Shown in pieces: positions 1 to 9,379 of a stretch of 64,000 nt of DNA. The notes under the pieces are model-generated. The model made no database searches and was not told the origin of the DNA. It saw nothing but the letters and a program-made list of their open reading frames with translations. The stretch spans positions 301,693 through 365,692 of the forward strand of contig NZ_AWZR01000001.1 of NCBI RefSeq assembly GCF_000472505.1, in the 5' to 3' direction. The stretch is from Luteimonas sp. J29 (lineage in GTDB: Bacteria; Pseudomonadota; Gammaproteobacteria; Xanthomonadales; Xanthomonadaceae). The position numbers and the translations under genes are program-made. The number at the start of each line of letters is the position of its first letter. Position 1 is the first letter of the stretch.

Positions 1-2233
1 CGACACGCACCTCGGCCGGACCCGACCAGGCGAACAGGCGCGCGCCTTCCTGCACCTCGTGGTTGATCGCCGTCATCTGCAGCGAACCGTCGCCGGTCGC
101 GGCGGCGGGCTGGGTGACGTCGACCGCGTTGCCGTCGGCGCCGACCAGGCGCAGCGTGTAGCCGGTGGCCGGCACGCCGCGTTCGAACCAGGTATTGGCG
201 GACGCCGCGTCCGGATCCACGCCCGGATCCTCGGGCAGCGGCGCGAGGTCGCCGTTGTCGGCGTAGGTCAGGCCGTAGCCGAACGGGAACGCCGGGTCGT
301 AGCCCTCCTGGCCGTAGTTGTTGAGGTACTGGTCGGCGCGCCTGGGCCAGGAGAAGCTCAGCTTGCCCTTGAAGTCGAACTGCGGCTGGCCGTCCGCGCC
401 GCGCAGCAGCACGTCGGCCACGCCACCGCCTTCCGAACCCGGCAGCCACGCCGCGACGAAGGCGTCGGACGCGTTGATCTCGCGGTTCATCCACAGCGGG
501 CGGCCGCTCAGGAACACCGCCACCACCGGGATGCCGTCGGCCTTGAGCTTCTGGATCAGCTCCAGGTCGCCGGACTTGCCGGACTTGAACAGCAGGTCGG
601 ACAGGTCGCCCTGGAACTCGGCGTAGGGTTCCTCGCCGAACACCACGATCGCGACGTCGGGCTTGCGCTTGTACGCACCGTCCACCGCCAGTTCGGCGCG
701 GCCGCCCGCGGCCTCGACCTGGGCGCGGATGCCGTCCCAGATCGTGTCGGCGTTCGGGAAATCCTCGCGCCTGGTGTCGCTGCCCTGCCAGGTGAGGGTC
801 CAGCCGCCGGTCTGCTTGGACATGTTGTCGGCGCCGTCGCCGGCCACCAGCACGTTCTGCTTCGGCGACAGCGGCAGGATCCCGCCCTGGTTCTTCAGCA
901 GCACCAGCGACTCGCGCACCGCCTGGCGCGCGACCGCGCGGTGCTCGGGCGCACCAAGCAGCTCGAACTTCCCGCCCAGCGCACGCTCGGAGGGCTTGGG
1001 CTTGTCGAACAGGTTGGCGCGGAACTTCACCCGCAGGATGCGGCGCACCGCGTCGTCGAGCCGCTCCATCGGGATGGTGCCGGCCTTGACGTGGGCCAGG
1101 GTGGACTCGTACAGGCCCTTCCAGCTGTCGGGCGCCATGGCCATGTCGAGGCCGGCGATGAAGGTCTGCGCGCAGTCGGTGGTGGTGCAGCCCTCGACCT
1201 GGCCGTGGCCGTTCCAGTCGCCGACCACGAAGCCGCCGAAGTTCATCCGGCCCTTGAGCACGTCGGTGAGCAGCGGCTTGTGGCCGTGCATCTTCCGGCC
1301 GTGGTAGCTGTTGAACGAGGCCATCACCGCCTGCGCCCCGGCCTCGATCGCGGGCACGTAGCCGGCGGCGTGGATGTCGCGCAGCTGCGCCTCGGTGGCG
1401 GTGTTGTCGCCCTGGTCGCGGCCGCCGTCGGTGCCGCCGTCGCCCAGGTAGTGCTTGACCGAGCTCATCACGTGGTGGTCGTCGAGGAACTCGGGCGTGC
1501 CCGGCTTGCCCTGCAGGCCCTCGACAAACACGCCGGCGAACGACGCCACCAGTTCGGGGTTCTCGGAGTAGCCCTCGTAGGCGCGGCCCCAGCGGTCGTC
1601 CTGCGGCACCGCGACGGTCGGCGCGAAGGTCCACTCCATGCCGGTGGTGCGGGTCTCGATCGCGGTGATGCGCGCGATCTCGCGCAGCAGCTCGGGATTG
1701 CGCGTCGCGCCCAGGCCGATGTTGTGCGGGAACAGGGTGGCGCCGACGATGTTGCTCTGGCCGTGCATCGCGTCGATGCCCCAGATCACCGGGATCGCCT
1801 TGCCGCCGCCGCTGGTGTCCATCGACGCTTCCCAGAACGCGTCGGCCAGCGCCAGCCATTCCTCCGGCTTCGCGTTGTAGCGGCCGCCGGGGTCGGACCC
1901 GCCGCCGGCGAGGATCGAACCGAGGCGGTACTTGCGCACGTCCTCGGGCGTGGTGCTGGCGATGTCGCCCTGGATGACCTGGCCGACCTTCTCCTCCAGC
2001 GTCATCGACGCCAGCAGCTCGTCGACCTTGCGCTCGAGTTCGGGATCTTCCGCGAACGGCCACTGCGGCTGCGGCCAGTTGGCCGGATCGATCGCGCCCG
2101 GGGCGGTGGTCGCGGACGCATCCGGCTGCGCGGCGCCGCCGGCGCGGTCGCCGCTGCACGCGGCGAGCAGCAGGGCCGCGGCCAGCCCCGCGGTCAGGCG
2201 CGAAACGGACAGGAAGGCGCGGGATGTACTCAT
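1..2233 (-). CDS. GH3 family beta-glucosidase / exo-beta-glucanase lipoprotein (3' end beyond window)
   Basis: Reading leftwards from an ATG at 2233, 744 codons run without a stop to the window edge, so the C terminus is missing. The N terminus is a lipoprotein signal ending L-A-A-C (Cys26), which predicts anchoring in the cell envelope. Residues after about 50 match glycoside hydrolase family 3: the segment F-V-V-G-D-W carries the expected nucleophile Asp339, and the C-terminal part shows the alpha/beta sandwich (KNQGGILPL, GDGADNMSKQTGGW). The layout resembles bacterial exo-1,3/1,4-beta-glucanases of about 840 residues (CelD/ExoP type). It diverges from a LacI-type regulator and shares its promoter region with it. 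Likely role: release of glucose from beta-glucan or cello-oligosaccharides. Substrate linkage cannot be read from sequence. Confidence 0.93.
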   Translation of the reverse strand, partial: MSTSRAFLSVSRLTAGLAAALLLAACSGDRAGGAAQPDASATTAPGAIDPANWPQPQWPFAEDPELERKVDELLASMTLEEKVGQVIQGDIASTTPEDVRKYRLGSILAGGGSDPGGRYNAKPEEWLALADAFWEASMDTSGGGKAIPVIWGIDAMHGQSNIVGATLFPHNIGLGATRNPELLREIARITAIETRTTGMEWTFAPTVAVPQDDRWGRAYEGYSENPELVASFAGVFVEGLQGKPGTPEFLDDHHVMSSVKHYLGDGGTDGGRDQGDNTATEAQLRDIHAAGYVPAIEAGAQAVMASFNSYHGRKMHGHKPLLTDVLKGRMNFGGFVVGDWNGHGQVEGCTTTDCAQTFIAGLDMAMAPDSWKGLYESTLAHVKAGTIPMERLDDAVRRILRVKFRANLFDKPKPSERALGGKFELLGAPEHRAVARQAVRESLVLLKNQGGILPLSPKQNVLVAGDGADNMSKQTGGWTLTWQGSDTRREDFPNADTIWDGIRAQVEAAGGRAELAVDGAYKRKPDVAIVVFGEEPYAEFQGDLSDLLFKSGKSGDLELIQKLKADGIPVVAVFLSGRPLWMNREINASDAFVAAWLPGSEGGGVADVLLRGADGQPQFDFKGKLSFSWPRRADQYLNNYGQEGYDPAFPFGYGLTYADNGDLAPLPEDPGVDPDAASANTWFERGVPATGYTLRLVGADGNAVDVTQPAAATGDGSLQMTAINHEVQEGARLFAWSGPAEVRV

Positions 2234-2298
2234 GTAAGGCGATTCCCCTCGTGGCGGCAGTCGGCGAACCCGTCGCGGCGAAATGGCGCGTCGCGACA

Positions 2299-2312
2299 TG
2301 ACAGCGTTGTCA
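2299..2312. promoter_or_regulatory. LacI-type operator in the GH3 / lacI divergent promoter
   Basis: TGACAGCGTTGTCA, a palindrome with a central CG and one mismatched pair. It lies 66 bp from the GH3 start and 81 bp before the regulator start. Near-identical sites stand before the TonB receptor (3667) and the MFS transporter (8533), so this is probably the regulator's own binding site, giving autoregulation. Confidence 0.75.
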
Positions 2313-2392
2313 GAATGTGCACCATACCCGGTCTTTGGCGGCGATGCTTGCTGCACAGCACAAGCGGCCCGCCGGGATCCCGGGAGAAGCAG

Positions 2393-3502
2393 ATGGCACC
2401 GCAACCCGACGAGGTGGGCAAGCGCGCGGCCGGCGTGGAGGACGACGCGGCTCTGGCAGAATCCCCGCCCGTGAAACGCAGGATCGACAGGCCGGTGGGC
2501 CGGGTGCGGATCGAGGACGTCGCGGCCGAGGCCGGCGTGTCGATGAAGACCGTCTCGCGCGTGCTCAACGACGAGCCCAACGTCTCGGAGGCGACCCGGG
2601 AGCGGGTGCGCGCGGTCGTCGAACGCCTGCAGTACCGCCCGCATCCGTCCGCGCGGGTGCTGGCCGGGCGTCGCTCCTACCTGGTGGCGATGCTCTACGA
2701 CAACCCGTCGAGCAACTACCTGATGGAGGTCGAGCTGGGCGTGCTCGACGCCTGCCAGGCCCAGCACTACAACCTGATGCTGGCCCCGCTGGAGTACGAC
2801 GCCAAGGACATCGTGGCAAAGGTCGAGGCGCTGGTGCTGCAGTCGCGCCTGGACGGCGTGGTCCTGACCCCGCCGATCACCGACGACGCCGCGCTGCTCG
2901 CCCGCCTGGACGAGCTCGGGATCCCGTGGTCGAGCATCTCCGCGCGCGAACCCAACCGCCGCGTCGGCGTGGTCGTCGACGAGCGCAGCGCGGTCGCGGA
3001 GATGATCGCCCACCTCGCGGGACTGGGACACCGCCGGATCGCGCACATCAAGGGCCATCCCGCGCACGGCGCGAGCGAGTGGCGCCTGGCCGGATACCTC
3101 GACGGCCTCGAGCGGGCCGGGATCGGGCTCGACCCGGCGCTGGTGGTCGAGGGCGGCTTCTCCTACGAGTCGGGTTTCGACGCCACCAACCGCCTGCTCG
3201 ACCTGCCCGAACCGCCGACCGCGATCTTCGCCGCCAACGACGACATGGCGGCCGGCGCGATCGGCGCGATCTGCGAGCGGGGCATGTCCGTGCCGAAGCA
3301 CGTCTCGGTGTGCGGGTTCGACGACACGCCGATCGCGCGCCACATCTATCCGGCGCTGACCACCGTCCGCCAGCCCACGCGCGACATGGGCCGCCTGGCG
3401 GGACTCGAGCTGCTCAGGGAAATCCGCGAACGCGGACAGGGAAGCCTGGTCACGGTGCCGTACACGCTCCAGCTGCGGCGCTCGACCGGCCCCAAGCCCT
3501 GA
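2393..3502 (+). CDS. LacI-family transcriptional regulator
   Basis: This 369-residue protein has an N-terminal LacI helix-turn-helix at about residues 38-60 ([22 protein letters not shown]), a hinge helix, and a periplasmic-binding-protein-like sensor domain ending in the typical L-T-T-V-R-Q-P segment. The ATG at 2393 was chosen because GGGAG lies 7 bp upstream. A GTG at 2471, just before the HTH, is an alternative that would remove a non-conserved 26-residue leader. It diverges from a GH3 glucosidase and precedes a TonB receptor and a sugar transporter, all with the same palindrome in their promoters. It is probably a repressor of beta-glucoside use that releases DNA on binding a glucose-containing sugar. 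The ligand is inferred from neighbours only. Confidence 0.92.
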   Translation: MAPQPDEVGKRAAGVEDDAALAESPPVKRRIDRPVGRVRIEDVAAEAGVSMKTVSRVLNDEPNVSEATRERVRAVVERLQYRPHPSARVLAGRRSYLVAMLYDNPSSNYLMEVELGVLDACQAQHYNLMLAPLEYDAKDIVAKVEALVLQSRLDGVVLTPPITDDAALLARLDELGIPWSSISAREPNRRVGVVVDERSAVAEMIAHLAGLGHRRIAHIKGHPAHGASEWRLAGYLDGLERAGIGLDPALVVEGGFSYESGFDATNRLLDLPEPPTAIFAANDDMAAGAIGAICERGMSVPKHVSVCGFDDTPIARHIYPALTTVRQPTRDMGRLAGLELLREIRERGQGSLVTVPYTLQLRRSTGPKP

Positions 3503-3640
3503 CCGGTCGCTGGCGCTTCGCGCCATCCCGCTGATCCCCCCTTGCCGATGGCCAGGGGCCGGTCGGTGACAGCGCAGTCGGCGCAGAAGCGTGCTGCACC
3601 GCACCATCATTTCCGCCGGGGAGCGCCGGAAAACGCGCGG

Positions 3641-3654
3641 TGGTAACGCTACCA
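3641..3654. promoter_or_regulatory. second palindrome upstream of the TonB receptor (TGGTAACGCTACCA)
   Basis: A 14-bp near-palindrome with a CG centre, 12 bp before the LacI-type operator at 3667. It differs from that operator in the arms (GGTA rather than GACA) and matches 12 of 14 positions of the Xanthomonas xylan-regulon box as I remember it (TGGTAGCGCTAACA). It may be a site for a different LacI-family protein. Confidence 0.5.
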
Positions 3655-3666
3655 TCGCGACGCGTT

Positions 3667-3680
3667 TGACAACGCTGTCA
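3667..3680. promoter_or_regulatory. LacI-type operator of the TonB receptor gene
   Basis: TGACAACGCTGTCA, 84 bp before the receptor ATG. Together with the preceding T it contains a TTGACA hexamer (3666-3671) that could serve as the -35 element, so a bound repressor would block RNA polymerase. It belongs with the sites at 2299 and 8533. Confidence 0.75.
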
Positions 3681-3763
3681 GTCATCGACCTAATGCAGGC
3701 GCGCGGCCAGCGGCCGTGCCGACAATCCGATTTTTCGTGACGACCTTGGGAGAGGGAAGGTTC

Positions 3764-6700
3764 ATGAAACACACGCACGCAGCGCCCCGGCGGCGCATGC
3801 TGGCGTCGGCGCTGCTTCTCGCGCTGGCGTCACTCGCAGCACAGGCCCAGGACGCGAGTCCTGCCACCCCACCCGGCCAGGCCGAAGACGCGGACACGCT
3901 CGACGCCGTCGTCGTGGTCGGCATCCGCGCCAGCCTCGAATCGTCGATGAACCTCAAGCGCGATGCCCAGGGCGTCGTCGACGGGATCGTCGCCGAGGAC
4001 ATCGGCAAGTTCCCCGACACCAACCTGGCCGAATCGCTCCAGCGCATCAGCGGCGTGTCGATCGACCGTTCGATGGGCGAGGGCTCGCGCGTCACCGTGC
4101 GTGGCGTCGGGCCGGACTTCAACCTGGTCCTGCTCAACGGGCGGCAGATGCCGGCCTCGAGCATCGAGGCGACCAACGCCTCCAACTCGCGCGCGTTCGA
4201 CTTCGCCAACCTCGCCTCCGAGTCGGTCTCGGCGGTCGAGGTCTACAAGACGGGCCGCGCGGCCACGCCCACCGGGGGCATCGGCGCCACCATCAACATC
4301 CGCACCGCGCGCCCGTTCGACAGCGGCCCGCTGGCCAGCGTCGGCCTCAAGGCCGTGCACGACGCATCGGTCGACAACCTGCCGGAGCCGATGCAGGGCC
4401 GGCAGTGGACCGGCGAGCTGTCGGGCATCTTCGCCGACACCTTCGCCGACGGCCGCTTCGGCGTCGCGCTGAGTGGCAGCTACCAGGACCGCGACTTCGG
4501 CTACAACGAGGCGGGCGTGGCCGGCGGCTGGTACGGCTGTCCGCGCTGGTGCGACCCGCTCGCGACGCCCGAAGTGGCGGCCAATGCGACCAACCCGCCG
4601 GGGCCGGACGACGTGTACGCCGTGCCGCAGAACCTGCTGTACGCGGTCAATTCCGTGCGGCGGCAGCGCACCAACGGCCAGGCCACGCTGCAATGGGCGC
4701 CGACCGAGACGGTCACCGCGACCCTCGACTACACCTACGCCGAGAACCGGATCCGGGCCCGCCGCCACGAGCTGTCGACGTGGTTCAACCTCGCCGCCTC
4801 GGAGACCGAGTGGACCGACGGCCCGATCGCCTCTCCGCTGCGCTACACCGAGTACGCCGGTTGCTACAACCCGTCCACCGACCAGTGGGCCGGCAGCGAC
4901 AACGCCAACAACTGCCCGGCCGGCTTCGAGCCGCGCTGGGGCGACCTGGCCATGGCCGGCTCGCTCAACTGGACCAGGAACGAGAACAAGTCGCTCGGCT
5001 TCAACCTCGCCTGGGAAGTCAACGACGCGCTCGACCTGGAGTTCGACTACCACAGCTCGAGCGCCGAGTCGGGCGCCGACAGCCCGTACGGCTCCAACAA
5101 CGTGATCGGCACCGCGGCGTTCGTGCGCGGCGTCACCAGCGTCGACTTCAGCGGCGACTTCCCGGTGCTCTCGGTGCTGCTGCCGCCCGGCATGGACGGC
5201 GTCGGCGCCGACCAGATGATGGTCACCGGCTCGTCGTTCCGGAACAGCTACATGAAGTCGGAGGTGGACCAGGGCCAGCTGCGCGGCAGCTTCCGCTTCG
5301 GCGACTACTCGCGGCTCGACTTCGGGGTGGCCTACACCGAGGTCCGCAACCGCACCGCCTACCACTTCACCCAGCGCGACGACTGGGGCGGGTTCGGAAA
5401 CGGCGCCGCGGACTACGACGACAGCCTGTGGATCGGCGACGACATGAGCCGGTACTTCGACCGCTTCCCCGGCAGCGGCAACGCGTTCGGCGACTTCTTC
5501 GTGTTCGACTTCCTGGCCCTGCGCGATGCCGCCATCGCCGCCCGCGGCGGCGACGAGGCCGCGTACCTGCCGCCGGACCACTTCTCCACCGACCGCCGCA
5601 CCACCGAGAAGTCCAGGAGCGCCTACGTGCAGTGGAGCGACACCTTCGGCGAGCAGATGCCGCTGAATGTGGCCGTGGGCGTGCGCTACGAGGAGACCGA
5701 CGTCATCTCCAGCGCCCTGGTGCCGATCGCGACCGGGCTGCTGTGGACCGGCAACAACGAGTTCTCGGTCCAGTTCGGCGACCCGGACTTCACCACCCTG
5801 CGCGGGAGCTACGACTACTGGCTGCCGAGCATCGACCTGGGCCTGGAGCTGGCCGACGACATGCTGCTGCGCGCCAGCTACGGCCACAGCATCGGCCGGC
5901 CGCAGTGGAACCACATCCAGGGCGGGCAGACGATCGATTCGTTCGCGGCCTACGAGGGCGGCACCGGCTCGCAGGGCGACCCGGGCCTGAAGCCGCTGGA
6001 ATCGCGCAACCTCGACCTCTCGTTCGAGTGGTACTACGGCGAGGGCAGCTACGTCTCGGTCGGCTGGTTCCGCAAGGATATCGACAACTACATCGGCACC
6101 TCGGTGATCGAGACCAGCGCCTTCGACCTGCGCACCCCGGTGGGCGGCGCCCTGTTCAACGAGGCGGTCGCCAACGGCTGCGTCGAGGGCTCGATCGACT
6201 TCCGCGGCTGCGTGCGCCGCTACATCCTCGAGAACTACGCCGGCACGCCGGGGGTCGTGCAGACCGGCGTCGGCCAGGACGGGCAGCCGCTGGGCACCAT
6301 CGCCGGCATGCCCGGCGACCCGCTGGCGGTGTTCCGGATCACGGTGCCGGTCAACCGCGACTCCTCCCAGCTCGACGGCTGGGAGCTCAACGTCCAGCAC
6401 ATGTTCGGCGACACCGGCTTCGGTCTCGCGGCGAACTACACCATCGTCGACTCCGACCTCACCTACGACGACCGCGACCTGTTCGATCAGTTCGCCCTGG
6501 TCGGCCTGAGCGACTCGGCCAACCTGGTGGCGTTCTACGACAAGGGGCCGTGGCAGGTGCGCGCGGCGTACAACTGGCGCGACCGCTTCCTGGCCAGCAC
6601 CTACGACAGCTGGCGGCCGAACCCGGTGTACGTCGAGGACTACGGCCAGCTCGACCTCAACATCAGCTACCAGGTCAACGAACACCTGTCGCTGCATGCC

Positions 6701-6817
6701 GAGGCGATCAACCTGACCGACGAGACCGCGCGCACGCACGGACGCGACGAGCGGCAGGTGTTCTACGCCACCCAGACCGGGCCGCGCTACATGCTCGGCC
6801 TGCGCTACCGGTTCTGA
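3764..6817 (+). CDS. TonB-dependent receptor, Xanthomonas/Caulobacter glycan type (copy 1)
   Basis: An outer-membrane active transporter of 1017 residues. It starts with a signal peptide (hydrophobic run, A-Q-A cleavage region near residue 28), then a TonB-box-like segment (LDAVVVVGIR), a plug domain with the signature EDIGKFPDTNLAESLQRISG, and a long 22-strand-type barrel ending in Phe (LGLRYRF), the usual outer-membrane insertion signal. The ATG at 3764 follows a GGGAGAGGGAAGG ribosome-binding region. Extracellular loop cysteines are present around 4862-4915. It has two operators upstream and sits between the LacI regulator and an MFS sugar transporter, so beta-glucan oligosaccharide uptake is the likely role. 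It is most similar in plug sequence to the receptor at 9955. Confidence 0.93.
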   Translation: MKHTHAAPRRRMLASALLLALASLAAQAQDASPATPPGQAEDADTLDAVVVVGIRASLESSMNLKRDAQGVVDGIVAEDIGKFPDTNLAESLQRISGVSIDRSMGEGSRVTVRGVGPDFNLVLLNGRQMPASSIEATNASNSRAFDFANLASESVSAVEVYKTGRAATPTGGIGATINIRTARPFDSGPLASVGLKAVHDASVDNLPEPMQGRQWTGELSGIFADTFADGRFGVALSGSYQDRDFGYNEAGVAGGWYGCPRWCDPLATPEVAANATNPPGPDDVYAVPQNLLYAVNSVRRQRTNGQATLQWAPTETVTATLDYTYAENRIRARRHELSTWFNLAASETEWTDGPIASPLRYTEYAGCYNPSTDQWAGSDNANNCPAGFEPRWGDLAMAGSLNWTRNENKSLGFNLAWEVNDALDLEFDYHSSSAESGADSPYGSNNVIGTAAFVRGVTSVDFSGDFPVLSVLLPPGMDGVGADQMMVTGSSFRNSYMKSEVDQGQLRGSFRFGDYSRLDFGVAYTEVRNRTAYHFTQRDDWGGFGNGAADYDDSLWIGDDMSRYFDRFPGSGNAFGDFFVFDFLALRDAAIAARGGDEAAYLPPDHFSTDRRTTEKSRSAYVQWSDTFGEQMPLNVAVGVRYEETDVISSALVPIATGLLWTGNNEFSVQFGDPDFTTLRGSYDYWLPSIDLGLELADDMLLRASYGHSIGRPQWNHIQGGQTIDSFAAYEGGTGSQGDPGLKPLESRNLDLSFEWYYGEGSYVSVGWFRKDIDNYIGTSVIETSAFDLRTPVGGALFNEAVANGCVEGSIDFRGCVRRYILENYAGTPGVVQTGVGQDGQPLGTIAGMPGDPLAVFRITVPVNRDSSQLDGWELNVQHMFGDTGFGLAANYTIVDSDLTYDDRDLFDQFALVGLSDSANLVAFYDKGPWQVRAAYNWRDRFLASTYDSWRPNPVYVEDYGQLDLNISYQVNEHLSLHAEAINLTDETARTHGRDERQVFYATQTGPRYMLGLRYRF

Positions 6818-6921
6818 CCGCGGGCGGCCGCGGCGCGCGGGCATGCCCGCCGCCGCGGCACGTGGCGGACCCGGCCCGTCTCGGCGGCCCCGGGTCCGCG
6901 GACCCGGCTGGATGCCGCGGG

Positions 6922-8385
6922 TCAGTGGCCCGCGGACGCGGCCAGCCGGTCCAGGTCGATGCCCTGGCGGCGCAGGATCGCCGGGGTGCGCGCGGCGTAG
7001 AACGCGAGGTAGGCGAAGCAGGCGACGCCGACCAGGAAGCTGACGTGGATGCCGGCGGTGTCGGCCAGCCAGCCCTGCAGCCAGCTGACCAGGCCGCCGC
7101 CCATGATCATCATCACCAGCAGGCTGCTGCCCTGTCCGGTGTTGCGGCCCAGGCCGGTGATCGCCAGCGCGAAGATGCACGGCCACATCGTGCTGCAGAA
7201 CAGGCCGACGCTGGTGAAGGCGATCACGCTGGTCATGCCGCTGGTCAGCATGCCGACCACCAGCGCGGCGATGCCGCACAGCGAGAAGATCAGCAGCATC
7301 CGCGCCGGGTTGCCGCGGCTGGCGAAGGTCGCCGCCACCATCACCACGATCACCGCGGCGTAGAGCAGGAACTGCGAGACCGAGTAGCCGGCGATGGTGT
7401 TGACCGCCAGGAACACGCCGAAGGCGAGGTAGGGCAGCAACAGGGTGAGCACCAGGCGCACGTTGGGCGGCGCGCCGAAGGCGCCGGCGGCGCCGGCCCA
7501 GCGGCCGATCATCAGGCTCGCCCAGTACAGCGAGACGAACGGCGCGATCATCGACGTGTCCAGGCCGAGGCCACCCTGGTCGGCCGGCAGCTTGAGGTAG
7601 GCCGGGAGGTTGGCGATGGTCGCGACCTCGACGCCGACGTAGACGAAGATCGCCAGCATCCCCAGCACCAGCTGCGGATAGGCGAAGGCCGAGCCCTTGT
7701 GCACCAGCCTGCTTGCGTCCGCGGCTTCCTCCGCCGCGATCCCTTCCAGGTCGATGCGGTTGGGTACCGACGAGAACTTCAGGAACACCGCCACCAGCAC
7801 GAACGCGGCGCCGAGCACCAGGTACGGGACCTTGACCGACTCGATGCTGGCCTCGGTGCCGCCGGCGGCCACGCTGCCGAAGATCGCCAGGCTCACCAGC
7901 AGAGGCCCGATCGTGGTGCCGAAGTTGTTGACGCCGCCGGCCATGGTCAGGCGCTGCGCGCCCGTCGCCGGGTCGCCCATCATGATTGCCAGCGGGTTGG
8001 CGGCGATCTGCTGCAGCGAAAAGCCCAGGCCGACGATGAACAGGCCCGAGAGCATCAGCCCGAACGACCCGGTGTTGGCGGCCGGGTAGAACAGCAGCGT
8101 GCCGACCGCCGAGACCAGCAGGCCCACGGCGATGCCGTTCTTGTAGCCGATCCGGTTGAGCAGGTCGGCGCCGATCGCCCTGGAGGTGAGGAAGTAGATG
8201 ATCGAGCCGACGGTATAGGCGACGTAGAACGCCACCGCCACGTACTGGCTCTGCGCCTGGGTCAGGGAAAAGGCGTTCTTGAAGACCGGGATCAGGATCT
8301 CGTTGCTGGCGGCCACGAAGCCCCAGAAGAAGAACACGGTGATCAGGACGAGGAACTGCGACCAGCGGGTCTGGTGGGTCGTCAT
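6922..8385 (-). CDS. MFS sugar:proton symporter, FucP/GluP family
   Basis: An inner-membrane protein of 487 residues with about 12 hydrophobic helices. The N terminus (FLVLITVFFFWGFVAASNEI) and the helix with GLGFSLQQIAANPLAI are characteristic of the FucP/GluP/NagP group, which imports fucose, glucose, galactose or N-acetylglucosamine. The ATG at 8385 is preferred over a 42-residue upstream extension of low-complexity Arg/Pro. It converges with the TonB receptor, and its promoter carries a perfect TTGACAACGTTGTCAA palindrome. It probably imports the monosaccharide or disaccharide released by the GH3 enzyme. The exact sugar is inferred. Confidence 0.92.
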   Translation of the reverse strand: MTTHQTRWSQFLVLITVFFFWGFVAASNEILIPVFKNAFSLTQAQSQYVAVAFYVAYTVGSIIYFLTSRAIGADLLNRIGYKNGIAVGLLVSAVGTLLFYPAANTGSFGLMLSGLFIVGLGFSLQQIAANPLAIMMGDPATGAQRLTMAGGVNNFGTTIGPLLVSLAIFGSVAAGGTEASIESVKVPYLVLGAAFVLVAVFLKFSSVPNRIDLEGIAAEEAADASRLVHKGSAFAYPQLVLGMLAIFVYVGVEVATIANLPAYLKLPADQGGLGLDTSMIAPFVSLYWASLMIGRWAGAAGAFGAPPNVRLVLTLLLPYLAFGVFLAVNTIAGYSVSQFLLYAAVIVVMVAATFASRGNPARMLLIFSLCGIAALVVGMLTSGMTSVIAFTSVGLFCSTMWPCIFALAITGLGRNTGQGSSLLVMMIMGGGLVSWLQGWLADTAGIHVSFLVGVACFAYLAFYAARTPAILRRQGIDLDRLAASAGH

Positions 8386-8728
8386 GGGGCTGCCGTGGAA
8401 GACGAAGGAAGGGACTGACAGGTTGGAGGCGGCCGGACGATGGTCCGGCCGCCTCCGGCCCGGGCGCGGCGCGGCGCGCCTCTCCTCGCGTCGCGGCCGC
8501 CACCCGGGCACCCCGAGGCTTGTACAGGTCGCTTGACAACGTTGTCAAACGTTGCCGCGGAAAGCGCTTGGCCGGACGCGCAAGTCATTGAATATTCCGC
8601 CGATTCCTGTGCGACGCAGCATGGACTCCGCGCGTCATGCGCCGGCACCGGTCCGGACGCTTGGCGGCCGCCGGGCGGGCCGCTAACCTCCGCGCTCCCG
8701 CCACGCCGCGCCGCGCCCCCACCCGCCG
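8386..8728. other. divergent intergenic region between MFS transporter and YqhA-family gene
   Basis: This 343-bp gap contains the operator at 8533-8548, with a TTGACA -35 and a weak TACAAG -10 for the leftward transporter promoter, and then a GC-rich leader of about 130 nt to the transporter ATG. No promoter consensus for the rightward gene was recognised, and no coding content was seen. Confidence 0.6.
8533..8548. promoter_or_regulatory. perfect LacI-type palindrome upstream of the MFS transporter
   Basis: TTGACAACGTTGTCAA is a perfect 16-bp inverted repeat. Its leftward-reading half is a consensus -35 hexamer, followed 18 bp on by TACAAG. It is the best-conserved of the three sites attributed to the LacI regulator at 2393. 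Confidence 0.85.
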
Positions 8729-9379
8729 ATGTCCACCACCATCCCGCCTCACGGGCTCCGCCCGCTCGCCTTCGTGATCTTCGGTTCGCGCTGGCTGCAG
8801 CTTCCCCTCTACCTCGGCCTGATCGTCGCCCAGTGCGTCTACGTGGTCCTGTTCCTCAAGGAGCTGTGGCACCTGGTGCACGACGTCAACAACCTCAACG
8901 AGCAGGGCGTGATGCTGCTGGTGCTGGGGCTGATCGACGTGGTCATGATTTCCAACCTGCTGGTGATGGTGATCGTCGGCGGCTACGAGACCTTCGTATC
9001 GCGCCTGGGCCTGCAAGGGCATCCCGACCAGCCCGAGTGGCTGAGCCACGTCAACGCCAGCGTGCTCAAGGTGAAGCTGGCGATGGCGATCATCGGCATC
9101 TCCTCGATCCACCTGCTCAAGAGCTTCATCGCCGCGGGGGAAGTGGGGCTGCCGCTGTGCGGAAGCATCGAGTTCGTCAATGCGATGGCCACGCACGCGG
9201 CCGCGGTGGCGGACGGGCTGTCACCGCTCGAACCGGCCTGCACCCGGGTCACTGCCGAAGGCGTGATGTGGCAGTCGATCATCCATGGCGCCTTCATCCT
9301 TTCGGCCATGGGCATCGCCTACACCGACAAGCTCATGACCGGAAGCACCACCCGGCGCGAGCACGCCGCCGGCCATTGA
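8729..9379 (+). CDS. YqhA / UPF0114 family inner-membrane protein
   Basis: A protein of 216 residues with three to four hydrophobic helices. The run LVLGLIDVVMISNLLVMVIV followed by GGYETFVSRL is the recognisable core of the UPF0114 (YqhA) family, whose members are about 160-220 residues and have no established function. A loop with two cysteines (residues about 150-171) interrupts the C-terminal helices and is longer than in the E. coli protein. It is transcribed away from the MFS gene and is followed by a 575-bp gap, so it appears to be monocistronic. Confidence 0.85.
   Translation: MSTTIPPHGLRPLAFVIFGSRWLQLPLYLGLIVAQCVYVVLFLKELWHLVHDVNNLNEQGVMLLVLGLIDVVMISNLLVMVIVGGYETFVSRLGLQGHPDQPEWLSHVNASVLKVKLAMAIIGISSIHLLKSFIAAGEVGLPLCGSIEFVNAMATHAAAVADGLSPLEPACTRVTAEGVMWQSIIHGAFILSAMGIAYTDKLMTGSTTRREHAAGH

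Noticed and set aside
59..2390. Long rightward open frame in front of the LacI gene
   Set aside because: It is antisense to a clear GH3 glucosidase with lipobox and nucleophile motif. Its translation is low-complexity Arg/Ala/Gly/Val typical of a GC-rich shadow frame.
3830..8548. 1572-codon leftward open frame over TonB receptor 1 and the MFS gene
   Set aside because: It mostly opposes the receptor gene and overlaps the MFS gene in another frame. There is no recognisable domain, and the composition is that of a shadow frame.
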